Shown: piece after piece, positions 12,201-27,200 of the stretch
Layout: every line of letters starts with the position of its first letter
Position numbering within the stretch: the stretch's first letter is position 1
Assembly (NCBI RefSeq): GCF_029227915.1
Contig: NC_079878.1
Location: 1,054,001-1,118,000 of the forward strand
Length of the DNA stretch: 64,000 nt
Source of the DNA: Hydractinia symbiolongicarpus
Taxonomy: Eukaryota; Cnidaria; Hydrozoa; Anthoathecata; Hydractiniidae
Direction of reading: 5' to 3'
The notes under the pieces: generated by a model
Database searches by the model: none
Told to the model about the DNA's origin: nothing
The model's input: the letters and a program-made list of their open reading frames with translations, nothing else
Translations under genes and position numbers: made by a program

Positions 12201-15200
12201 TTTAGTTTTTATTAACTCTTGATGTAATATAGACAGATAATGTTGTCCAGTTTACAAGGGACTTGCATGGCTTTTCATAGCCAAGATTTCACCTTTTCCC
12301 GCTAACTGTTGCTCTTGAAAAATTCATTTAAGACTAAATTACACTGAACGGGAGCTTCGTTTAACTTGAGCATCCATTAAATCGAAGTTGCTTGCAGGTT
12401 CGAGTTACTGGAAGTTGACTGCAGTTTTAGCTTATTGCGTTCCAGTGTGCAAAAGTTGAAGACTTTGTATAAGAAGAAGAACTACTTTGCTCATCACTAA
12501 CATACTGCCTGGAAGTAAGTGGGATTTCGGTCCTCGGTCCCCAGAACTGGGAGCGGCAGACGAACTCACTACACTACGTGTGTATACATAGGTTAATTTT
12601 TATCATAGCACATCCGTATCTTCTCAACAGAAAATGTTTCAGCCTGATCGGACCTCCGATAATGATGGGCGAGTATAATCCGTGTAAGTCATATTGAAAA
12701 AGAACTACTTTGCTCAACACTAATATGATAAAAATTCACATATCAAGAATTTGGATTTCTTTACGTCATATTCATGGAAACCCATAGCAAGAACATGCAA
12801 AAATTCTTTCTTTCTTTGGTAGCAAAGTTACTGCACTAAGAAGATTTAAGATTTAAAGCTTTGAGTTTTTGCAAGAAGGATTGGTAAATTAAATCTTACT
12901 AAGGGGAGAATGAGGTAATTTTAATGACGAATTATCCCTTTATCTTATTTCCCAGATTTTCTTTATTATCGAGGCAAACTAAACAATTCAGATTGATAAA
13001 CACTTTGTTTGACGATAGATATTTAGGAGGTGATGAACAGAACGAGAAACAGCATTGAGTGGTAAAAATAGAACAATATTAATGATTTAAAAAATATCTA
13101 CGCGAAAACTTTTGGCGACGCAAATTTCCAGTACATAATACACGTGCTTACTTTTGCGCGAAATTTTGACACGCCCGAATTTTTGAAGTGTAACTCCTAG
13201 CGCAATGCTGAACTCCTGTGCATAAAAAAACTGTCCACATACAATACTTTCTTAAAAGATTCCCAATCAAGGTACGAGTCAGAGGTACTTAGAAAATGCT
13301 TATAAACATTCTCTTTCAATATTGCAAAAAGAAGATATTTGTTAAAAAGGGTTGCCTCCAAAAGTTAACAAAATTTTTCCTGATTAGTTTATTTCTTTAT
13401 ATCTTGATTCTCTGCAAAATTTTACTTGATCCCCCTAAAACGTCACCTCGAGAAAAATGATAAACCTCCGAAAATACGAACAAAATATGTTCATAACAAG
13501 AAATTGGAAAAACCAAACAAGGTCATAACACTGGTATTTTAAAAAGCAGATTGTATTTACGACGGTCCAAGTATGTGAAAAGTTTACTTAGTTAGACTTC
13601 TTAATTTATGACTTGTCATACTCAACCTCTGTATCAGACAGAGGTTAGATATAAAGAATACAATTAATTGGTATCGATATCGATAGCCGTCATTATGCCG
13701 TACACTCATTTAAGCCCGCGCTTCCTGTCATCCTTACATAACCACTGGAAAATTATAATAGAAATCGTTTAACACCGCCTTGTATTAACACCGCGACATC
13801 AAAATTAATGCTGATAAAAGACTCAAGTAATATGGACCATTAGGTCAACGGTCGTAACCGGTTGCGTAAATAAAACATGAAAATACCAATAACAAAAAAA
13901 AAAAAAAAACTGACAAGAAAATGAAGATTTCAGATATAATATACACTTGATATAACGCAAAAAACGTATTAAAAACAACAGTTCGTTATTTGTTCGTTAT
14001 TGTCGCTATTGTAGATGTGTTTTACAAGTCACAGGGAGGAGGGATAGTAATTAGTTTGTGAAATTGAGGTTTTTGTCATATCGGTAGTTCACTCTTTGAA
14101 AATTGTTAAGATTAAAGAAAACGAGCTAACAAACCTTTCCACTCAGCAGCATATCAGCTGTGAATTCACCTTCATAACATGTATCATCCTCGCTTAACAG
14201 GATACCTTTACCCTAGAAATATAGAACGAATAACGGTTACTGAAATAGTGTGATGAACAAGAGATTTTCTGATAAAATTATTGTGCTCTAGACATGAAAA
14301 TATCTAACCAATTGTATATATATAGAGTACGAAACCGCATGTTTGACTTCCAAGTTTTGTTGCAAAATGGATTCGAAACTGTTTTAGTCTAGCACCAGAA
14401 AAGAAAAGCAAAAAATAAGTAAACTTTCACACAGAGAAAGATGGTGAATGAACTGTTCCCATTTAAGGATAAGAAGTAAATCGTTAAAATTTACAAGAAG
14501 TCGATTTTAAAAGAACTTAAAGGAAGTCGATTGGTAAAGAACTTAAAGCGAGTCGATCTTAAAAGAACTTGAGGCAAGTCAATTTTGAAAGAACTTACAG
14601 CAAGTCGATTTTGGAAGAACTTTCCCTCATAATAAACACCATCAACTGTAACCACAACTCCATAACCTTGTCTTTGATCGTTTGACCACATTCCCATGTA
14701 CTTTTCTCCTCTAATAAAAATTATAATTATGTAGCCAAGCAGCACACAAATTTAACAGCATCTTGTGTAGGAAAAACTCATCAGAGAAATTTCTTTAGAC
14801 GTGAAATTTCGTTTTTATGATTCGACTCGGCAATCCACAATTTCACGTGGGCAAAAACGTGGGCAAAAACGTGGGCAAAACCGGCGACATGAACTTTTAT
14901 TTCGGTGTCTAACATCAGAAAATTGCCTTTATATTCAAGCTTTTCTTTTCCAAGCCAGCTTGTGCACATTTAAACTACTTTAACTCTATTTAGGAGAATA
15001 AGCAAAATACTCAGCAACCACTTTATGATCTGTATGAATTCTTGCATGTAAGGAATACTCTTTATCGCTTTTCTATCTGCACTTTCTATATATTTAGGAT
15101 AGATTCAAGCAATTGAAGGATTTTATAAATTGCGAATAAAAATTCGCCTTGGCAAAATTTTGTGGACGGGAACTTGTATTTATACATTCACCGTGCATCG

Positions 15201-18200
15201 GTTTAAATTTAACAGGCTGCTATGTTACTGAATCGGGTACGTACAAAATATTTACCTGACAATATAGTCCAGAACACCGTAACCAGATTTCATGTCATTA
15301 GCCCAGTCTCCAATATATATTGTATCCAGGCTAGTTTTGTTTTGCGAGGACTTTAAAGTACCATGACCATGCCGCATGTCGTCTTTAAAGTTGCCAACAT
15401 ATTCATCACCCAGACCATAACTATAAAATGGAGCTTTCGTGAAAGTTTTAATCTACCCAGATCGATCATCTTATATTCTTACTTGGCAGAACACTTATCC
15501 TTTTTCTTTTTTTAAAAAGTTAACTAATGCAGAAGTCTTGCTTGTTTAGAATTTTATGAAACTTAAAATTTGTTAAACGTGCTCATATTAATATTTAAGA
15601 TTTAAGTGTATGGTCATTTGCAAAAACAAAATATATAACTTAGAAGAAATAAGGTGATTTTCAAAAAGGAACATGTGATAAACATTAGAGTCGAAATAGA
15701 TAAAAATAAGCATATTGTAAGTATCTATTATTCCTGTAAATGATAAGCATATTATAAGATTGAAGCAAATTCACCTGATGTGCTTATTAAAAAAGTATAC
15801 GACTCAATGTACAAAATAACAATAACAAACTTTGTCTTACCGCATGGTTCCATGGCCACACATATGACCTTCAAACCACTCTCCATCGTATGTCTTTTCA
15901 AAACTACCAGTACTACTTTTTGGCCAAAACATTTGACCATAGCTAGATATGTAAAAGTGAAACACAATCACAATTTGTCTGTGATCAAGATAACTACTCC
16001 AATATTACTTATGAAGAACATGAAACATTCAGCGTTTGAGTGTATGAGAGTGTTAGAATACAACTAATTCCCTGTAGGTTGAAAAACTTCAGTAAAATGG
16101 ACCGATATAGCCTAATACTGCATAAGTCCCACTGCGAAAATAAACTAACTCCATGGAATATAAGCTAAGATAAAAAATCTGAAAACACGATGAAGCCTCC
16201 CTAAAAAAGTCTCATTCGAATAAACGCATTAACTCTCAACCCATTAAAACGACCAAAATCACGATTTTTAGGTTGTAACTTTTGTATTAAAATTGAAAAG
16301 GTGCTATGAGTGATTAAAAACGCTGACAATGTATAAATAGGTTCTATAATCCTTAATTTTTTAATTCTATAAAGAATGACACCCCACGTTAAGTAAACCC
16401 TCTTCAGATAAACACCCAAGAATTTCATGGGATTGGTGCATTAGGTACACAAAATTACAATTTATTTCAGAATTTTTAAGACATGTTTTACTGATTTTAT
16501 TAAAATTAGGTGAGAGGACAGCGGTAGGTGGTTTCAGAAGCACTATTTCTCCATATGTATAGGTCAGGTAGATAGCATTTAAGATTTGTTAGCTACATTG
16601 GTCTGCATTATAAAATAATCCACGTCAGGGCCTATGAAGACCTCAAAATTGAGTTAAAAAGGGTCATCGTGGCGTTAACTTGAGAATTGTAGCTCTTATT
16701 TTTAATGCAGGGAAAATTATACCACATTGCTGATCAAATCACATAATTTAAGTAGTGCGTAAAAAATATGCAAACAATTTTCACAAAGAAAAAGCTTACC
16801 CATGGAATTGGCCTTTCACAAATTCACCTTCATAGCACGAGCCGTCGCTCCAAGACATTTTTCCTCTAAAAAACAAGATTACCTAAATTATCGGGTTTCG
16901 GATAACAACTTTGAAAAGTTGTAGTAGACAGTAATCGGCAGATCAAAATAACAGAAACAGGATATAAATAAATTTCTCAACAACAACAGGTGCTATGTTA
17001 TGAATAAATAAATATAGCTCTTCCAGGTAGAGCAACAGGACACAACGGTTAATTAATCTATACTAATGCAACAATATTCATTGTTTCTCAAAGCGTCTTT
17101 TAACTGCAGTAGAATCTAAACAACATCTGCACCAGAGCACTTCTGCTTGGCATGCTTTACTCTCTATGGGCTTCCATTAGCACGCCTTACTAACACACTA
17201 GAAGTTACTACTACATAGCTACAACCTCCGATCCCCATGGTCATCTCTCTACGACTGATCTTTTTTCATAATGGCTTATCACAACTTTGTAAACTCTATA
17301 AACCCTACCGCTAACAAGATTGCAGTGACCAATTTCAACAATAACATGTTCTTAATTTAGTTGACAAAACTCCAGTGCCATGATTATTGCTACTTACGTG
17401 ACTTATATAGACGCATGTCATTGTTTAAATGAGTTAGGAAAACGACGCCCTACTCCTGTTTTTTATGCAGCATAGTACCAATCTCTCCGAGTGGCCTGCC
17501 ACAAACATGAACAACAAATTGGTCCTAATAGATACTACAAAAGAACAAGATTGCGTGTCATAATACAATGTTTTAGTGATTTTTTCTTACCTTCCATGAG
17601 GTACTCCTGCCATCCACATTCCTTTATATGATGCAGTTTTAAATATTGGATGATTTACGTAAGTATACGAAGCTTCACGCGCAACTGCTGCTTTCAATAA
17701 ACCTGAAGATGCATTTACTGAACCGACATCCAAACTAGGGAAAATTAAAAAAGGTATTACTTTAAATGTTCATTGTGCATTTTCTACAACTCTAGTCATG
17801 TTTGTGAAATGTTGTGACTGTTTTTCCACTATTTCTTGAAAGTGCAAACAAGCATCAACATTGGCCAGTATTCTGCAGCTGGTAAGCTGTGAAAGAATTA
17901 TTCTTTCAGGGGTGCAGGCTAAGTAAACAACATTGAAAATGGAGTAGAATTAAGGAATGATCCTCTTGATGGGCGGTAGATGTATGACAATTTAGGAAAG
18001 GAAAAAATCAGTAACGTTTAAGATTGTGAAACCTTAATCCTAAGTGAACTGAGAAGTTGACAAGCATGGATTGCACGACACTTAGATAGAAATGGCTTTC
18101 TTAACTTCATATAGTTACAATTTTCAAAATGTCGCCCTATTCCCCACTAACTTATGTCTGTGTTGTATCTCGAAAACATAGTGAAAATGAGACAGGATGA

Positions 18201-21200
18201 CAAAATTGTACAATAATTACCTATGCGATGAGCACGCCGATAAACACGATGCTATAGCTTGATTTAACTCTGTTAACCATACAACCTAAAAGTGGGAAAA
18301 CATTAAAATGGTCTTGTAGAAGATTTTATACATTAAATTAGATTTGTAAGACATTTCAGATAACCCTTTGCAAAAAGGAAATAATTTTGTGAAATTAGTG
18401 GAAAGTCGATGTAACCTTATAGAACTTCATGAAAATATCAGACCAATTCTAGTGTTCTCTAATTTTGGTTCCTTTGGATGATTATATTTTAATTTGTTAA
18501 TAAAGTTTTCTGCTACACATAAAACAATATTTTGCCCTCTGCAGTTTATTTCGTAGTATATTTTTAATGTTAAAAAGGTAAAAATTACACTTGATCTGGA
18601 ATTTGGAAATGTAAGACTGTTAGGTCCAAACTTTCATGTAAAAAATTGAAGAATGCTTTAACAATAATCTAACCAAAAATATGGGTTATAATAATTACTA
18701 GCCGGTGGCCTGTCCTTATTTACCGCATTTTGTTTGTCTTGCTAATTGCGGTACCATTTTGAGGCACAAACAGACAGACAACTATTATTATTAAAGAGAA
18801 AGATGATGGAAAAGATCCATTGTCACAGGAGACAAGGTTGGGTTACATTTATAGTATCATGCTATGCTAAGCCACAAAATGCTTGTGGTGAAGTACAGTA
18901 ATGGTAATCACAGTTATAAGTCCTCAAAAAATGCCTAATTGGCAAAAATATATTTTTACTGTTGGTTTATGGTTAATGCTGAATATTATGACATTTTTTT
19001 TTGTTTTTCAAAACTAGAAGTATGCTCACATTGTTACAACATACAACTAATAGAGATGCATAACATAAAGCTTAGATACATTAAAACTTGGTATACATTT
19101 GGCATTAATTTGCATTAAGCAGAGGTGGTAATGGGAGTAACATTTTAACATCCAATGCACACACACTGTATTTCAAATATTTGATTTGATATCTGAAGGT
19201 GATTTAACCCAAACACACATTTCTATGAAAAAAATTAGCAAACATTTTTTTTTTCAAATGGCAAACAAAAAAAGTTTATCTATTCGGAATTATTGTATTA
19301 ATTCTTGCACAAGATGGTGATAATCTCCATATTGGCCTTGTTTTGCAAAGAAGATCATAGATTCAAAAATTTCATTTTTTTCAAAATGTCATAATTCACA
19401 TAAAATCCTCACAAAATTATCTCATTGATGTTATTACACACATTTCATCAATGAAAAGAGTTAAATAACTGCTAATTTTAATTTTAATGGACCCGCCATC
19501 ATGGTAAATACGGAATGTGCTTAACTCTGTGCTCAGGAAATTTAACAAAATTTACGCCAGATGGAAACCAACCCTTTGCAGAATTAATTCATAGATAAGG
19601 ACGAACCTTTCCAGCAGGTGTACCAGCAGATAAAACAAAAGATTCTTCAGGAGTTGTAATTTTAATTGCATTTCTAAACGAAATCTTTTTGGTCAAAAAC
19701 TGATTACTAAGAATGGACAATGCAATCTAAGTTTTATATAAACTACCAAACTAAATACCAGAACCAACAGTATGAATTAACTTTTTTACTTCAGTTGCTT
19801 TCTACAAACAAAGTTGTAAAGAAGTGAGGTTCAATCACTTACTGAGTATGATCTGTGTCAGAAGCAGAATCAGCCCATAACGTAACCAATGGAAAAACTT
19901 GAAATGTTCTAGTAAACTAAAGAAAATATGAAATGTTCTAGGAAACTAAAGAAAACATACTAAATACATCTCCATAATATTTTGTAAATAAATGACCGGT
20001 CATGCTAAAAGTTGTGTACTTGCGGACAATGAGCTATAAAAGTTGCAGCAAAAATGTCAATACATAACGAACGGTCTAACTAAGATTAATCTTTGTGTTA
20101 GCATAACTGCACAGATAGAAGTCAAGCAGCAATGACTTAAAAGTAGACATCACATACCTGTACATGAACAAAAACATCATTACAAAGGATGTAAGAATGA
20201 CTGGATAAGCGAGATGCTCTTGATAAACTCAATGGATCGTATTTACTTGACTTTAAAACTCTTCTCTGTGGATCCTTCAGTGCTTCCTAAAAAAAATGTC
20301 AGATAACATGAGATTATTTTTTGAGTTATTTGTCAGTTGGAGTATGTGCAGCATCTTAATTATCAAACGAGAACAGTAGAATTTCTTCCCGTGAGTTGTA
20401 AAGTCTTGTTTACATCACTATAGCATGCCTATAACATCTAAATAATTTATCTATTTCTCATTTATAAATGAAAACATAGAAAAATATACAATATTGTATT
20501 TTAAAATGGTCTCAAAAAAAGCAAGATTCTCTGTTTTATTTTTAACAAAATAATCAATAACCTTGACTTACCGAAATTTTAGCATGGCACTCATGCCAGT
20601 ATTTGCTTGTTGAAGCAGCTAAAACCATGCGCTTCATGTTGACATCTGAAAATTGTAACCATCTTGTTATAACCTCTTTTAAATGCTCTGATTCTGTTTT
20701 ACTCTAAAAAAAAATTTGCTTTAACCCCACGTACTAGCCTTAGCATTCATCAATTTGTTTAAAAAACATAATAATTTTTAAGTCCAAATAACTAACATTT
20801 TCAAGCCCAACCCTAAAAACTTACTTCATTCCAGACAATTATAGTTAAAATCTCACTTTTTTCTTAAGATGGGTCCACCAAGTTTAAAAAAAGTTTTTGT
20901 AAAAAAAAATTGAATTAACTGACATAGTGAGCCATTCTTATTTTACCCATTTATCACATGATTATTCAAATATATATTCGCCTCAAAAAATATCAACATG
21001 CTCTTAGAAAATCTCACATAAAAACCCAGTTGAGATTGCAACAAACAAGTGTTGACAAAGATAGTACCTGACAATGTCCAGATATTCTCTTTGCAATGTC
21101 ACAATAAACATGAGATCGCATTAACGGTGCTTTTAACAAACTCTCGAATGTGGCTTGTGACTAAAAATAAAGATAGTTTCAAATTAACATAATGTGACAT

Positions 21201-24200
21201 AATAAAATAGAAAAAAAAATAATACATTTTACATATTTCTCTTGCTTAACTCTGCTAATGCTTGGAAATTAACAGAGTTTATTTGGCATTTATTTAATTA
21301 TTATTAAAACATTAGAATTTGTGTAGGATTAAAGCATGATTTAGGCCATTAGCACCCCCCAGATTTGTACAGACGTAAAATAATCTGTTGTTATTCATTT
21401 TTAGGTAAAAATTGGTTATGGAAATATAGTAGAAAATTCTTTCTGGAAATTTAGATCCAGTTATAAAACATTAAAAAAATTAGGAAAATGAAACTATGTG
21501 GCAAATTTCCATGAAAAGTTGTTAAGAAGTTTTAAATAAACATCCTGTAGGCACTTAAGCAGGCTGTTTAAGTCTATGTAGGCACTGCAAATATTTTAAA
21601 ATTCTTCATAAGTATGCATGTTTTTTTTATATAAGCATAACGTCAAGCTCAGGGTTAGTGAAAAAATAAGCACATTACAAGCATAACTGTGAGCTCTTGT
21701 TGTTTGTGTTTTAAGTAAAAACAGTTAAAAATGTGAAACTTTGTTCTTTATTTTGGAGAACGGTAACGAAATAAGCATATTCCTAGCATAATTTGAGCAT
21801 CTTTTGTAATTAATGCTAAGCATACCTGAGCCTGATTTCAAAAATTCATATGCTAATAAAAATAATTATCCATTTTCAGCATAATATATAATAAAAATTG
21901 TAAATAGTTTATAAAATAGTTCACATACAAACTGTATTATTTATATGTTATTATTATTATTATTATTACAAGTCTTCAACCCGTGAAAAAAATCCACAGT
22001 GTTATCCGTCCTTTATATATAGCATTTTGTGTTTCCCTAACAGACAGATGCACAAAGAGACAGACAGACAGACAGACAGACAACAGCTATTATTATAGAG
22101 ATTAGAATATAAAGATAACAAAACTTACAAGAGATAAATTTTTTTCTAGGTCACTCATTACATCCTTTAGTTTGCTGATGATACTACTAAAAATACATTT
22201 TTTGTTAATCATACAAAAGTTATATCATTCACAATTCCGAATTTGATTACAAAAAAAGGATTTCTGGATGCTGAATAAGAATGAAGGTTTACCTAGTTTG
22301 TTTATTGCAAGCCATCATATGACCAACAGCTACAGCATCACAGTAGCATTGAGAGTATCTAAAAAATTATGTACACTAACTTCAGTCTATGTAATTCAGT
22401 ATTTCGAAGAGTCAGAAAATAATAGCTGTCACAATTTCCACACTTATCAAAACAAAACAGAAGTTTTGTAACCCAATTACGCAAAATTCGCTGATGCAGT
22501 TTTAACAGAACACATTGGCAAACTCACTACCATGTCAGCAATTTATGTTTTCACAATTTTATAGTCAAGTGTTTAGCATTCTTACTTAAAACCTTGTATT
22601 TAACATACGGTTGTTTTAATTTTAGCGTTATGTTTGTGAAATGGAAGTTTTTATGTCTTTTGCTACCCCCAAATTAAAATAAACTCAGAAAGAAATAAAC
22701 CAGCTATGTAAAGGCTTTTTAAATACTGTTAATGATTTTATTTTATTTATCATTGAAAATTATTATATCTTTAACGTTCGATAAAATGCAGTTTAACCCT
22801 ATTCGGTCCGGGGTTTTTCGAACATACTATGACCGGGGGGGGCGGATTCCGCCCCCCCCTCAATAACTTTTCATAGGGTTGTTCAAATTGAATCAAACTT
22901 GGCACACTTATAGTACGTTATAAAAGGAACAAAATGGCGCCAAAAAAAATTGGCTTGCGTCAGCACATTTTCTGTGACGTCATCAAAAGCTTGAAAATTG
23001 TTAAAAATGCTACTATCTGCTTAAAATATAATTACTTTTGTTCTAGAGCGAATTTTTACATTCTGTTTAAAGTTTCTGAAAGCTAAATAAAAGTTATTTA
23101 ACATATCTTCCGGTTTTTACATGGATCGGATGAAAAATTGCCAAAAATTGCCCGAAAATCCGTTTTTTTCCGATTTTTGGGTAAAATCCGACAAAATCGG
23201 GAAATCGGATTAGTCACGTGTTCAAATTATTGCAAATGATTCTTCTTGATGAAACAAAGTTATGTTGCAAGTTTCAAGTTCTAAGGATAATCCTAACAGG
23301 AGTTATTATATTTTCCCCATTATAAGGATTTCATAGAGATTTTTAGGGGTAGTTTCGAGTAATGGCCAATATCAAAGCCTCTGAAAGGTATGGGACCTAA
23401 AAAATTAGCAAGCAGTTGTCTAATAGATAAATGTTGAAACTCAGTAAGTATCATAGCCATATAACAAACCAATCAGGAGTTATTAAAAAAAAACCGTCAG
23501 GGGGGGCGGAATCCGCCCCCCCCCCCCCCCCCCCCCCCCCCGGACCGAATAGGGTTAAATGCAAACATCTGACACAGAAAAATGAGCAAAAAGTGTTCAC
23601 CATGATTTAATTTTACCAGAAAAACAATTTTTTTTTCTTCGTTAATATATTTTCGACATCTTGGACAATCTAAGCAATCTCAAAGGCAAGTAATTGCCAG
23701 CAATCTTGATCTTAAATTTTCAAATAAATTCTATGATTATTAGAAAACTTTTATGGACACTGAATGTAGTGATAATATTTATTAGATTATAGATTACAGC
23801 AAACGAAGGGAACATGTAACAAAAATACACAGAAACAACTTTATGAATTATAAGTTCATACAAAAATGTTAGACTAGAATTTCTGTCATTAAAAAGGAGG
23901 CAAGTCTTTAAACATAAAAAATACACACCTATCATAGACTCCTCTAAAACTATCTGAAAACAAGTATGAAAATAATTCCTGTGATCGTAAACTATGTCGT
24001 ACAACTTCGGTTAAATGTGCAAGTTCGGTGTTAATTCCATTCAATAAGTCTACAAAACTATCAATTAATGGTATCATAGCCTCGCCACCAGGTAGCTTTG
24101 TTATACTTAACCAAGCATCTATAAAAAGAAATCTTTGATTATTGCATAGCAAATTTTTTGTCATTGCACAAGTTACAGAGCACATAATTTCTAGCTCTAG

Positions 24201-27200
24201 TAATAATTCCAAAATCTTTATGTCAATTTTGTTATTTAAAATGTTAAATGCGAAAAAGTTTAGATGTTAATAATTTTGGACACAAGGTTTGTCCAAAATG
24301 AATTTGTGTATAGCTTATTCGATTTTGTGTCATTATTTAGAAGAAATGGCAGACTAATGCTGCTTTCAAATTAAAAATACCTGTCTGAATAAGAGGTTCA
24401 ATCACAGCTTTTTGAATGATTGTAAGTTGTTGTTGAAATAATCTTTCACCACGAGCAAACTTGTAAATGGGCTCGAGTGTACTACCACTTCCAAATCTAA
24501 AAGGGAATTATTTTTGTACTTTTGTAATTACATAATAATCTATAAGAGGGAGGGGGTAAACAATTGAATTAATCGAATTCAATTTGCTGTTATTTCAATA
24601 GATTGCATTATACAAAGTTTGTATGTTTCCGGCACATTTGGACTTATTGATTTTGTTTTTTAAAAAAGTTAGTTGCTTCAACTTTTATCAATTAAATTGA
24701 AGATTGTCAACCAATTGTTTGAACATAAACACGTAGTAAAATGCAGTAATTGATGAGCAACTGTAGGACATAAAACATCATTCAGGTTTACAAAAAATTG
24801 TTTAGTGACTGGATGTAGGACAAGGCTCTATGGAATGCTAAAGTTAAAAAATATAAAGACAGATATGAGAAGAAAAAAGCATGCAAAAGAATCGGTTCAA
24901 ATTTAATATTATGGGTACAGTTTTTGTGCAAACTGCAGGCAACAACAACAACAACAGTTCACCGTTTACACTCTCTAATGACATTTGTATAAATGTTGCT
25001 GTCAATTTAAACAATAATAAAAAGAAATAACAAGGTTTTTTATATGACAAATATATATTTTCAACAAACTTTCCGTGGTAATGAACCACTTTCATAACAT
25101 CAATATGTGCAAAGGCAAACATATGATACTTCTACCAAACAGTGTATGTTCAAGAATCACTATAGACTGTCCAGCGGTATAGTTTTTTACTTTCAAGTAA
25201 GTCAGAGATACCCAAATACTCTCCGGTACCAAATACGTATTCAAAAAAAAATCAAGTCAGGGGGGTTACAAATCCAAACTTTAAAATTATAAGTCTTTCT
25301 TAATAACAATTTTTAAGAACAATGACCAAAATATTACAAATCAAGTTTTGATTTTGTTTTTATTCTCAATATGACTTTAGCAAATTGAATTCATTGAATC
25401 TGTTATTAGTGCTTAAACCAGACAAACTAATAACCAATAACATCCTTAAAGAAGATAAGAATCTCCCCTTTTTTAATGTGCAGCTTAAATGCCTGCTCAA
25501 AAGATCACCCAGATCAAAATTAAATTTTTTTGATACCTCAGATTATATCTAAAAAATATAAAACCATCCGAGTACACGTACCTTTCAGTAATACATGCAA
25601 ATGAAAAGTCATTTGATGCTAAGCACTTAACAACTTCATTCTAAAAAAAGAAATTAAGACTATCAATCCCAACTCTCATAATGAACACCACCACCACCCA
25701 TAAAACTGTAAAAAATTAAAATTGTAAAGTTAGTAAAGTTCTCAATTTGTATTATTATTTGGATTGTTCTGTATTTTATATAATAAAAAAAATCACAGCA
25801 CTTTATCCCTTAAGAAAAATATATTTTTAATCAAGTGTAACTCAAGTTATTTAATCAGTGCGCGTTTAGTTTCCTCGTTGGATATTTTACTGTGGCAAGT
25901 TGGTATGCTAATTTCTCATCATGTACTACATTAATCAATTTATCAATTCTACGTCAAAATTGTATATTTCATTGTTTAATAGAAGAAGTGTAAAACAAAA
26001 AAAAATATCAAATATAAAACCTTTATAATAACTCTCTGTTTAAAAAAACATCAGAGAAATCCTAAGTTTGTAAAACTCTTAATATTCAGTTAACGTAAAT
26101 AAATCTTTTCCCCTAACTTTTTTAAGAAATCTTATTTATTGCATTTTAGCTAACAGTTTGATCTCTTTTATAGTGCGCAAAATTTTAAGGTTGAAAGGTG
26201 ATAGAACTGATAGAGGGAGCATGAAGGTGATTTTTATAGAAGGTGTGGAAAGCGCAAGGTGGCTTAAAAAGAAGTGGTACCCTGTTTATGAACCGTGTAT
26301 TTTAAAGAGTTATTACATCCATTTAATTATATTTAATTGTTGACGTACCTTATCAAAGTGCGTTAATTTCCGCAGCTGAATATCAATAAAATTGGGGGCA
26401 CTAGATCCATCAGGACTTCGCTTTGATCGTCTTGACAATCTCCATCGACCTTCTGATTTCTTTTTATCAGCTGCTATTTTTATGATTGGATCAGAAACAG
26501 ATCGTTCAACCTTTTGGCTACAACAAAAGATGAATTATTGTTTATTCTGACAGTCAAACATCAAAGTTTGGCAGTCAAAAAAAGCTTTATTTCAGAAACA
26601 AAAATCTTGAAAATACATATTTAAATAAAAATTAAGAAATTAGAAGTTTAACAACACCTTTTACCTTGCAATGTCACCAGAAAAGAAGACTTCGGTCTTT
26701 TTTCTTTCTATGTCACCAAGAAAAAGAGAGAAGTTTCTTCCAGCTGCAACATCCCAAACCCTTGATTCAGCTAAGACCTAATAACAGAGAAGAAATGTCA
26801 TAAAAAATACTGTGGCTTTAAAACAGAATATAAAAATTTTAATATATATACATATATATTAACCTTCACTTTTTTTGGTGTGGGTATCACTGTTTTGTTC
26901 TGTGCAAGTTGACCAAACGTATTATCACCCCAACCATAAACCTAAATCAAAATGTTTTCCAAACATTCGAATAAATAGCAACAAAAGTGACTAAAAGGGG
27001 AACTGATAAGTTGTAGTTTTTAAATTTCAATACAATAAGTCCTTGTAAGAGATTCAATTTAAGAGTTTTGGGGCTCAAATACATATATTTATCTATATAA
27101 ACCTTTTTTCCTCACATTAATACTATAAAATACAAAAAAAATACATAGCTTGTATAATATTTCAGATGAGATAGAAAGGTTAAATTTGCTAGCCTGATGT

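Larger units (their letters stand above)
10870..14134. other. alsin intron 22, proximal part; repeats only
   Basis: No coding signature. It contains a family A repeat (about 11215-11340), a degenerate inverted-repeat element (about 12009-12435), a pair of direct repeats (12475 and 12698) and ordinary AT-rich intron sequence. Confidence 0.55.

Noticed and set aside
14491-14598. Open frame continuing from alsin exon 21 through the 26-bp repeats
   Set aside because: It reads through the GTAAGT donor into tandem repeats; the next exon (14135-14212) continues the MORN sequence exactly in phase, so the extension is not coding.
21960-22110. CRISPR-like short tandem repeats
   Set aside because: This is a GACA microsatellite within a dispersed eukaryotic repeat; there are no spacers.
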